Source of the DNA: Thermoplasmata archaeon
GTDB lineage: Archaea > Thermoplasmatota > Thermoplasmata > Thermoplasmatales > Thermoplasmataceae
Assembly (NCBI GenBank): GCA_021795055.1
Contig: JAJYPW010000047.1
Location: forward strand, 1-6,951
Direction: 5' to 3'
DNA length: 6,951 bases
This document shows positions 1 to 5,808 of this stretch, one piece after another (the stretch's first letter is position 1; every line of letters starts with the position of its first letter). The notes beneath the pieces are model-generated. The model searched no databases. It saw nothing but the letters and a program-made list of their open reading frames with translations, and was not told where the DNA came from. The position numbers and the translations under genes were made by a program.

Positions 1-1
1 C

Positions 2-1555
2 TACACCGGCGTTAGGGCCGGGATGGTGATCATGACTGCTGACGATCCGTCAATGTACTCGTCGCAGAATGAGCAGGATAATAGGAGATATGCTGAACTC
101 ACCCATCTTCCCATGATAGAGCCATCCTCTCCACAGGAAGCGAAGGATTATCTTATAGAGGCATTTGCCGTTTCCGAGAAATACGGGGTTCCTGTTCTTT
201 TCAGGACCTCCACAAGGGTAAGCCATCTGAGAGGAGTGGTCAACCTTGGTAAAATTCCGGCCAGCGTTACTAAGGGCACATTCTCACGTGATCTTTCTAG
301 ATTTGTTGCGCTGCCTTCTAATTCCTACCGTCTGAAGGTTGAGCTGATCGAAAGGGATAAAAAACTGGAGGCGGAAAGCGAGGCAACCTTCCTGAACAGG
401 AAGGAGGGTGGCCAAACCTCCAAAATTGGCATAATCGCTTCGGGAGCCGCCTATAACGTTACCGCTGATGCGATCTCGGCCATGGAGGTTGACGCAGATA
501 TCCTGAAAATTGGTTTCACAAATCCCTTGCCAAAGAAGCTGATATCGGATTTCCTGAGCATCCATTCGCAAGTAGCAGTGTCCGAGGAACTTGACCCCTA
601 TATGGAGATGCAGGTAAGGGCAATCGCACAGATAGAAGGGCTGAATTTAAGGATCTACGGAAAACTTGACGGAATTTTCCCGGAATCACATGAATATACC
701 ATAGATACGGTGACATCTTCGCTGAAAGAAGCGTTCCAGATGAAAGGTGAGGGGAAGTCCGAAGGCATGGATTCAAGTCTGCCACCCAGGCCACCGGTAC
801 TCTGCCCTGGATGCCCGCACAGAGCGATGTACTATGCGGTGAAAAGGGCGGTGAAGATGTCCGGGAAAAAAGATATAGTATATTCATCCGACATAGGGTG
901 CTATTCGCTGGGATTCTTTGAACCTTTCGAGGAAGCAGATTTGATGCTGGAGATGGGGGCATCGATAGGGGCCGGACAGGGTATTTTCCTGGCCACCGGG
1001 CAACCTGTGATATCGTTTATCGGTGACTCCACGTTCTTTCATTCCGGGATCACATCGCTTGCTAATGCAGTCAGGAACGGAACGCGGATGCTGCTTGTAG
1101 TGCTTGACAACAGGACCACCGCGATGACGGGTCAGGAACCGAACCCGGGAGTACCGGAGAATGCCCAGGGTGAACCGGTGAGGGAAATATCCATAGAATC
1201 AGTGGTCAGGAGCCTCGGCGTTTCAAAAGTTGGCGTGATCGATCCCTATGATCTCCAGGGCTCCATCCGCCTGGTTTCCGAGTATTTACGTGAAGATGGC
1301 GTCAGTGTGATCATTGCACGCAGGGAATGCGCCATACTCCGGGACAGGCGGATGAAGAAAAGGGGAGAGGTCATCGTTTATACCGTGGATCAGGAGAAAT
1401 GTGGGCTGTGCTATAACTGTGTGGAAAACTTTGCCTGCCCGGCAATTTTTATTGAAAACGGAAGGATATCCATCAAACCCAGCCTCTGTGACGGATGCGG
1501 CGTATGTGCTGAGCCTTACGTCTGCCCATTTAAGGCAATAAAGGAGGCGGAATGA
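2..1555 (+). CDS. iorA: Indolepyruvate ferredoxin oxidoreductase, alpha subunit (5' end missing)
   Basis: Catalytic subunit of the oxygen-sensitive cytoplasmic enzyme that oxidatively decarboxylates aryl pyruvates (from Trp, Phe, Tyr) to aryl-acetyl-CoA and reduces ferredoxin. The frame is open from base 2, so the gene starts upstream; by family length (about 600 residues) I infer that roughly 90-110 N-terminal residues are missing. Counting from the Met at base 23: the pyrimidine-binding-domain signature with ADDPSMYSSQNEQDNR is at 6-21, the family motif CPGCPHR at 261-267, and the thiamine diphosphate motif runs from GDS (334-336) to DN (362-363). Two C-terminal [4Fe-4S] motifs use Cys 460/463/466/472 and 489/492/495/501. 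The second has five residues before its last Cys, against three in ordinary bacterial-type ferredoxin clusters. It ends in TGA and iorB follows after 1 base, so the two subunits are surely co-transcribed. The identification is strong; substrate preference is inferred from the family. Confidence 0.95.
   Translation, partial: YTGVRAGMVIMTADDPSMYSSQNEQDNRRYAELTHLPMIEPSSPQEAKDYLIEAFAVSEKYGVPVLFRTSTRVSHLRGVVNLGKIPASVTKGTFSRDLSRFVALPSNSYRLKVELIERDKKLEAESEATFLNRKEGGQTSKIGIIASGAAYNVTADAISAMEVDADILKIGFTNPLPKKLISDFLSIHSQVAVSEELDPYMEMQVRAIAQIEGLNLRIYGKLDGIFPESHEYTIDTVTSSLKEAFQMKGEGKSEGMDSSLPPRPPVLCPGCPHRAMYYAVKRAVKMSGKKDIVYSSDIGCYSLGFFEPFEEADLMLEMGASIGAGQGIFLATGQPVISFIGDSTFFHSGITSLANAVRNGTRMLLVVLDNRTTAMTGQEPNPGVPENAQGEPVREISIESVVRSLGVSKVGVIDPYDLQGSIRLVSEYLREDGVSVIIARRECAILRDRRMKKRGEVIVYTVDQEKCGLCYNCVENFACPAIFIENGRISIKPSLCDGCGVCAEPYVCPFKAIKEAE
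1543..1547 (+). promoter_or_regulatory. Ribosome binding site of iorB
   Basis: GGAGG lies in the last codons of iorA, 9 bases before the GTG at 1557. It supports that GTG as the iorB start and indicates translational coupling of the two subunits. Confidence 0.7.
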
Positions 1556-1556
1556 G

Positions 1557-2165
1557 GTGCAGCGAAACATTAAGATTGTAGGCGTCGGAGGACAGGGCGT
1601 TGTCACTGCAGGCATGGCTATTTCTGAAGCTTACAGGATAGAGGGCATGAACGTTGTCATGTCTGAGATACACGGACTTTCCCAGCGGGGGGGATCCGTT
1701 TCTGTGGACATAAGATCGGGTAACGTGCATTCCCCGATAATACCTTCAAACAGTATCGATCTTCTGCTTGCATTCGAACCGCTTGAAGCTGCCCGATTCT
1801 TTCCAACCCTTCCTGCGGGATCGACCGTGGTTATGAGCGATGAGCGCCTGTCACCGGTGTGGCTCGGCATCAGGAGAATGGAATACCCTGACCTGACCGG
1901 CAAGATCAAATCGATTGGTAACAGAGTCAAGGTCGTTTCAATCAAGGCTGTTGATATGGCACGGGAGGCAGGGAACTATAAGGCGGTGAACACGGTACTG
2001 ATAGGCGCAGCCTTTGGGCTCGGTCAGCTTGGCGTTAAGAAACAGAGCTTGGTTAGTGCCCTTAAGGAGATTATCGGAGACCGCGGAATTGAGATTAACC
2101 TGAAGGCGTTTGAATACGGGATTGGAAGTGTCGACAGCATGAAGGAGATATCCATCCCATCCTGA
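1557..2165 (+). CDS. iorB: Indolepyruvate ferredoxin oxidoreductase, beta subunit
   Basis: Small subunit of IorAB, homologous to the gamma domain of pyruvate:ferredoxin oxidoreductases; it completes the aryl-pyruvate oxidising enzyme with IorA. At 202 residues it has the usual family length. The N-terminal nucleotide-fold glycine motif GVGGQGV is at residues 9-15, and the family signature SEIHGLSQRGG at 36-46. NTVLIGA (145-151), near the C-terminal helices, is also typical. The start is the GTG at 1557: it puts only eight residues before the glycine motif, as in relatives, and has a GGAGG site upstream. It begins 1 base after the iorA stop and ends with TGA. About 80 bases then separate it from the next gene, which appears to have its own promoter. 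Nothing in the protein looks damaged. Confidence 0.95.
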   Translation: MQRNIKIVGVGGQGVVTAGMAISEAYRIEGMNVVMSEIHGLSQRGGSVSVDIRSGNVHSPIIPSNSIDLLLAFEPLEAARFFPTLPAGSTVVMSDERLSPVWLGIRRMEYPDLTGKIKSIGNRVKVVSIKAVDMAREAGNYKAVNTVLIGAAFGLGQLGVKKQSLVSALKEIIGDRGIEINLKAFEYGIGSVDSMKEISIPS

Positions 2166-2215
2166 GTCAGCGAAATGTATGAGTTTTATGTATCTTCAAC
2201 CGGTCCCAAGAGACA

Positions 2216-2226
2216 TTAAGTTATAG
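2216..2226 (+). promoter_or_regulatory. Probable TATA box of the MqnD-like gene
   Basis: The AT-rich stretch TTAAGTTATAG is centred about 24 bases before the ATG at 2246. With the usual archaeal spacing of about 26 bases, transcription would start at or next to the ATG, giving a leaderless mRNA. In agreement, no Shine-Dalgarno site precedes the ATG. A second AT-rich stretch at 2184-2192 is an alternative. The rest of the 2166-2245 gap shows nothing recognisable. Confidence 0.4.
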
Positions 2227-2245
2227 GATGATGCTATAGAGAACC

Positions 2246-3061
2246 ATGAAGGTTACAGTAGCTCACACCCCTGACCCGGATGATTCGTTCATGTTCTATG
2301 GAATGTTTGAGGGCCTCATCGAAACTCACAACATATATGAACAGATTGTCGAAGATATCGAGACCCTGAACAAGAAGGCCAGGGACGCGCTGTACGACAT
2401 AACCGCCATTTCGGGTAACGCCTATGCAGGTGTACACCACATATATGATCTTTTGTCCTCCGGGGCAAGTTTCGGGGTGAAGACCGGCCCGATCGTGGTC
2501 TCAAAGGAAAAACTGGACCTTGGCAATTCCGTATTGGGGGTGCCAGGTTTCGGGACCTCCGCTTACTTCCTTTATAGGTTCTTCGGTCCATCCCCAAGAA
2601 AATTCGTTGAATGCCGTTTCGATACGATTCCCGACAGGATCCTCTCCGGCGAAATTCAAGCAGGCATCCTTATCCATGATGAGCAGTTGACGTTTCAGAA
2701 AAAGGGGCTTGTTAAAATCCTTGATCTTGGAGAGGAGTGGAAGAAGTTTTCCGGCGGGCTTCCGGTTCCGCTGGGTTTCAACGCCGCCAAAAACTCCATG
2801 GACAGAAAATCCCTCAAGGGATTCCTGGATGACTTCAGGAGATCGATCGCCTACGGATTCTCCCATGAGGATGATGCACTGAAGTACTCAATGAAATTCG
2901 CAAGATACAATGATCTGGAGCTCGAGAGGAAATTTGTGAAGCTTTACGTGAACGAACTGACGGAGGATTTTGGGCAGGCTGGCCGAAAAGCACTGGACCT
3001 CTATTACAGGAAAGCAGCGGACATCGGCCTTATTACGGAGTTTACTCCAACCATCATTTAG
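2246..3061 (+). CDS. mqnD: MqnD-like protein (1,4-dihydroxy-6-naphthoate synthase family)
   Basis: Resembles MqnD, the futalosine-pathway enzyme that opens cyclic dehypoxanthine futalosine to give 1,4-dihydroxy-6-naphthoate for menaquinone. The fold is that of a periplasmic binding protein but the enzyme is cytoplasmic, and no signal peptide is seen here. Supporting features: the N-terminal TPDPDDSFMFY at residues 8-18 (family pattern SPCPNDTFIFY); GVPGFGTSAYF at 98-108; AGILIHDEQLTF at 139-150, with His144 matching the essential His of the Thermus enzyme (His145); and DLGEEWKKFSGGLPVPLG at 160-177. Its 271 residues equal the family length, so the TAG end looks natural. The ATG has no ribosome site and a TATA-like box just upstream, suggesting a leaderless message. 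The next gene follows with no gap and in the same frame. The family is likely; the exact reaction is less certain, since no other mqn gene is present here and archaeal members of this fold may bind other ligands. Confidence 0.75.
   Translation: MKVTVAHTPDPDDSFMFYGMFEGLIETHNIYEQIVEDIETLNKKARDALYDITAISGNAYAGVHHIYDLLSSGASFGVKTGPIVVSKEKLDLGNSVLGVPGFGTSAYFLYRFFGPSPRKFVECRFDTIPDRILSGEIQAGILIHDEQLTFQKKGLVKILDLGEEWKKFSGGLPVPLGFNAAKNSMDRKSLKGFLDDFRRSIAYGFSHEDDALKYSMKFARYNDLELERKFVKLYVNELTEDFGQAGRKALDLYYRKAADIGLITEFTPTII
3059..3061 (+). other. TAG codon between two abutting genes in one frame
   Basis: This TAG ends the MqnD-like frame, and the very next codon (GTG, 3062) opens the ALDH-like frame in the same phase. 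If TAG were read as an amino acid, a single 717-residue protein would run from 2246 to 4399. The MqnD-like part already has its normal family length, so ordinary termination followed by coupled re-initiation remains the default reading. Confidence 0.6.
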
Positions 3062-4399
3062 GTGGTGCTAACGGAGATCAGGGACAGGTATTCCGGTAAA
3101 CTCATCAGGGAAATCCCTGAACCTTCAGCAAGTGAGATCAGGAGGAATATTGCGGGATGGGTAAGCTCTTCTTCCGGCCTGGCGGCATCATGGGATGTGC
3201 ATGCATTTGCTGACCTTCTGGAGGCACGCAGTGCAGATCTCTCAAAGACCTACTCTTCCGAATCCGGGAAGCCTATTCGGCAGGCTTCTGCGGAAATATC
3301 GAGATCCATAGCATTTATACGTTCGCTGAACTCGTTTCATGGCAGGGACGTATTTCCGCATCGAATCGGGCAACTTCATCAGTCTTTCCTGATCCCTGAG
3401 AATGCAAACTTGCAAATTGCCTTCAGTTCAGTGGATTCTCCCGTGGAAGATCTCGCCATCGCGTTAGGCACTTCCATGGTGGAAAACCGCAGGTGGATAG
3501 TTGCCGGACCCGAAACATCAGCGCTGACATTCTCGATTATAGGAGAGTTGATCAGCGATTGTGGAATGGACTGGAAGTTCAAACTGCTACCCTTTGCTGC
3601 GCTGAACCCTGCCTACATCAAGAGTGTTCCGAGGGAAAAAGTTGACCGGGTGATCCATTTCGGCCGAAAGGCCGAGTCCAGAAGAACCTTCACACAGATC
3701 GCACAAGTGTGCGATCACCTTGTTTTTGAGAGAACAGCCTCGGCATCACTTATCTGGAAGGATGCAGACCCCGATCATGCGGTGGATGCCGTATTCAGCG
3801 GTTCATTTCTGAATGATTCCTCATTCGATGACATAAAGTACCTTCTGGTGCACCCGGAGCAGACCGGGTACATACAGAATCAGCTGACCGAGAAGATACG
3901 TAAGCTGAAAACAAAAGATCCTTCCATGCCGGATTCCGATTTGTTTGCGTTTTCAGATAAGGCGCAGGCAGATGTTGCCATGAGCGAACTTGACCGCTAC
4001 GTATCCTCCGGAAATGAATACGTCTACAGGGGTGGAACTGTTTCCGACAGGCAGGTATTGCCTTCCCTGCTAAGATCAAACTCTGCCCCTCTTCCTGGCA
4101 TCTTCGAGAAAAGCGGAAAATACCTTATAATTGCTGAGGCCTCATCGGTGAACGAATCCGTCGAACTCCTGAACGCCCTTGGGAACCTGTCATCCGTTTC
4201 GGCTTTCTTTTCCGACATTCACTATGCAAAGCTGCTCTCAGAGAGGCTGAAAGCAGATTATATTTTCTTCAACACCTTCCCTGCTGAAGCAATTAGCTCA
4301 GCAGTATCGGCAGGCGCTAACCTGACGAGAATGTCCGATATTATGCGCAGGATAACAGACTCCCGATCCTCCTTCAGGAGGGTAATTTACGAGGACTGA
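3062..4399 (+). CDS. Aldehyde dehydrogenase-fold protein lacking the catalytic Cys (probable pseudoenzyme)
   Basis: A 445-residue protein with the ALDH superfamily layout: N-terminal SGKLIREIPEPSASEI (11-26), SESGKP (66-71), a Rossmann-like middle, and the catalytic-domain stretch from FE (222-223) through DADPDHAV (234-241) to GSFLNDSSFDD (247-257). Key residues are altered. The catalytic Cys of FxNxGQxC aligns by eye with Asp256 or Asp257, and there is no Cys after residue 217. PWNFP is SVDSP at 122-126, so the active-site Asn is Asp. The NAD-contacting Lys of KPSE is lost (AGPETS, 148-153), and LGGK after the general-base Glu223 is RTAS. It therefore probably does not oxidise aldehydes by the standard mechanism; a structural, binding or different catalytic role is inference. 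The start is GTG 3062 (or 3065), with no well-spaced ribosome site; the first in-frame Met is at residue 139. It directly abuts the MqnD-like gene, so the two are probably expressed together. It ends with TGA. Confidence 0.75.
   Translation: MVLTEIRDRYSGKLIREIPEPSASEIRRNIAGWVSSSSGLAASWDVHAFADLLEARSADLSKTYSSESGKPIRQASAEISRSIAFIRSLNSFHGRDVFPHRIGQLHQSFLIPENANLQIAFSSVDSPVEDLAIALGTSMVENRRWIVAGPETSALTFSIIGELISDCGMDWKFKLLPFAALNPAYIKSVPREKVDRVIHFGRKAESRRTFTQIAQVCDHLVFERTASASLIWKDADPDHAVDAVFSGSFLNDSSFDDIKYLLVHPEQTGYIQNQLTEKIRKLKTKDPSMPDSDLFAFSDKAQADVAMSELDRYVSSGNEYVYRGGTVSDRQVLPSLLRSNSAPLPGIFEKSGKYLIIAEASSVNESVELLNALGNLSSVSAFFSDIHYAKLLSERLKADYIFFNTFPAEAISSAVSAGANLTRMSDIMRRITDSRSSFRRVIYED
3660..3675 (+). 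repeat. Perfect hairpin with GAAA loop inside the ALDH-like gene
   Basis: TCGGCC and GGCCGA form a perfect 6-bp stem around the GNRA-type tetraloop GAAA. It lies in coding sequence (HFGRKAE) and may be accidental, but it is the most GC-rich hairpin I noticed in this gene and sits 21 bases before another strong inverted repeat. Confidence 0.5.
3697..3716 (+). repeat. 20-base inverted repeat inside the ALDH-like gene
   Basis: Arms GATCGCACA and TGTGCGATC are perfect 9-base complements separated by AG. As DNA this looks like a dyad operator; as RNA it could only form a stem by opening the innermost pairs to make a loop. It encodes IAQVCDH in the ALDH-like protein. Its function, if any, is unknown. 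Confidence 0.55.
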
Positions 4400-4407
4400 A
4401 TTCCAGA

Positions 4408-5625
4408 TCATGAAGAGGAATTCTTCATCCTCTTGATTACTTCCTCTCCGAATTCCGAACATTTCAGGGACTTGACATTCAGTATTCTTGCAAGATCCTG
4501 TGTCACCTTCTGTTCCCTGTAGCATTCAGCCACTGCGGCTTCTATGATATCTGAGGCTTCAGTCCAGCCTATGTGCCTCAACATCATTGATCCGGATAGT
4601 ATAAGTGAGGTGGGATTCGCGATGTCCATGCCGGCGTATTTCGGTGCCGTCCCGTGAACGGCCTCAAAAATGGCATACACATCGCCGATGTTCGCGCCTG
4701 GTGCTATCCCGAGGCCTCCGACCTGAGCTGCGATTGCATCTGAAAGGTAATCGCCATTGAGGTTTGTGGTGGCTATCACGTCATAATCAGAAGTTCTGGT
4801 AAGCACCTGCTGAAACATGTTATCGGTTATCCTGTCCTTGATCACCACCTTCCATGAAGCTGTCCCGGGAGAAGCATTGTATTCATCCTCCGTTACCGTG
4901 TAGTCCCTGAACTCTTCCTTTGCCACCTCGTAGCCCTACTCCTTGAAAGCCCCCTCGATATACTTCATAATATTTCCCTTGTGTACAAGGGTGACGCTTT
5001 TCCTGTGCTCCTGTATTGCGTACTGAATGGCTTTTCTGACTAGCCTGATAGACTTGAACTTGCTTATTGGCTTTATCCCGATCCCTGCGTCATCGGGCAA
5101 CTTTACCCCGAGATTTTCGCTGAGGTACCATCTTACCCTTTTCGCCTCGTCAGAATTATACCTCCACTCTATGCCTGCATAAAGGTCCTCCGTGTTTTCT
5201 CTGAAAATCACCATGTTGACTTTCTCCGGTTCCTTCACGGGGGATGGCACGCCCGGGAAATACCTGACCGGCCTGACATTGGCATACAGATCGAAATATT
5301 GCCTCATGGTCACGTTCAGGCTCCTGAACCCCTCCCCTATTGGCGTTGTCAGGGGCCCCTTTATCGATATTATACATTTCTTCAGCAGATCAAGGGATTC
5401 CTGAGGCAGATGCTTGCCGGTGGTTTCAAACGCCTCATCTCCGGCCACGACCTTCTGCCACTCAATAGATCCATTGCCCGTATAAGCCATTTCGATTGCT
5501 GAATTGAGTACCCTTACTGCAGTCTTTGATATATCAGGGCCTATACCGTCGCCCTCAATCAATCCAATTGTGGGGTTGTCTGGGATCTTCATCTTTGAGT
5601 TTGAATCCACTTCTATGAATGTCAT
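4408..5625 (-). CDS. icd: Isocitrate dehydrogenase, NADP type, interrupted by an in-frame TAG
   Basis: Catalyses isocitrate to 2-oxoglutarate plus CO2 in the TCA cycle. The frame spans 405 residues counting the TAG position, close to the E. coli enzyme (416) and homologous throughout. Substrate residues are present: Ser102, Asn104, Arg108, Arg118, Arg142, Tyr149 (in ENTEDLYAGIEW), Lys216 (VHKGN), Asp268, Asp292 and Asp296 (NLNGDYLSD). Lys329 and Tyr330 in HGTAPKY indicate NADP use; E. coli Tyr391 is Gln376 here, Arg395 is kept. Codon 230 is TAG (4936-4938), where the family has Trp (E. coli Trp244, KDWGYQ). Frame and homology continue unbroken on both sides, so only this codon is wrong. If TAG stops translation, the products are a 229-residue N-terminal piece and at most a 172-residue piece from GTG 4926, neither expected to be active alone. 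The ATG at 5625 is the first possible start after an upstream stop and lies about 31 bases from a TATA box, so the mRNA is nearly leaderless. The final stop is TGA. Confidence 0.93.
4413..4434. repeat. Inverted repeat at the convergent gene ends
   Basis: AAGAGGA (4413-4419) and TCCTCTT (4428-4434) are perfect 7-base complements with an 8-base loop, within the last codons of icd. An overlapping alternative pairs ATGAAG (4410-4415) with CTTCAT (4423-4428). The coding regions of the two convergent genes are only 8 bases apart, so transcripts from both must end here or overlap. There is no T-run of the kind archaeal terminators use, so I do not call it a terminator. Confidence 0.35.
4936..4938 (-). 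other. In-frame amber codon at a conserved Trp position of icd
   Basis: On the minus strand the codons read AAG GAG TAG GGC TAC GAG GTG. The E. coli protein at the same place is KDWGYQL, so TAG replaces Trp TGG by a single G-to-A change (plus strand T instead of C at 4937). The five other Trp codons I see in this gene are TGG. Confidence 0.95.
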
Positions 5626-5650
5626 TGACTTCTTAGGGAGATCGTCTAAA

Positions 5651-5661
5651 CCTTATATTAA
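5651..5661. promoter_or_regulatory. Near-palindromic TATA box between icd and purA
   Basis: The minus strand reads TTAATATAAGG, centred about 31 bases before the icd ATG, so the icd message would carry a leader of only a few bases; no Shine-Dalgarno site precedes that ATG. The plus strand reads CTAAACCTTATATTA from 5646, which also resembles an archaeal BRE plus TATA pair facing purA. That would give a purA leader of about 125 bases. The icd assignment is the firmer of the two. Confidence 0.5.
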
Positions 5662-5754
5662 TTCAGGGCCTGATTTGTAGTCCCTCTGTTCATGATTTCG
5701 CACTTGGTCCAGAATTGAAAGGACAAAGCCTGACACATCGGATTAAACTGATCT

Positions 5755-5762
5755 GGAGGTGA
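5755..5762 (+). promoter_or_regulatory. Shine-Dalgarno-like GGAGGTGA with no gene behind it
   Basis: GGAGGTGA is a perfect match to the archaeal 16S 3' end. No ATG, GTG or TTG follows at normal spacing: the next codons in the purA frame are ATT AAT TAG, and in another frame a GTG overlaps the site itself. It lies 47 bases before the purA start. It may be chance, the remains of an older start, or part of a leader. Confidence 0.4.
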
Positions 5763-5797
5763 CATTAATTAGCTCACGGGAACTACAGAAAACTGTC

Positions 5798-5803
5798 AGG
5801 TGG
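5798..5803 (+). promoter_or_regulatory. Ribosome binding site of purA
   Basis: AGGTGG ends 5 bases before the TTG at 5809, normal spacing. It favours TTG 5809 over the in-frame GTG at 5800, which overlaps this site. Confidence 0.55.
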
Positions 5804-5808
5804 AATTT

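Noticed and set aside
516..962. 148-codon minus-strand frame opposite iorA
   Set aside because: Antisense to a conserved gene, with low-complexity composition and no motif.
4977..4992. Palindrome CCCTTGT-GT-ACAAGGG, 39 bases before the icd TAG on the mRNA
   Set aside because: It encodes the invariant LVHKGN active-site stretch, so coding constraint explains it; known amber-recoding elements lie after the TAG, where I see no clear structure.
5692..5718. Eight-codon mini frame (MISHLVQN) in the purA leader region
   Set aside because: No ribosome site, no enriched regulatory codon and no known parallel; most likely chance.
5690..5755. Possible C/D box RNA between icd and purA
   Set aside because: Only imperfect box C (ATGATTT) and scattered CTGA matches, with no convincing C'/D' pair or flanking stem.
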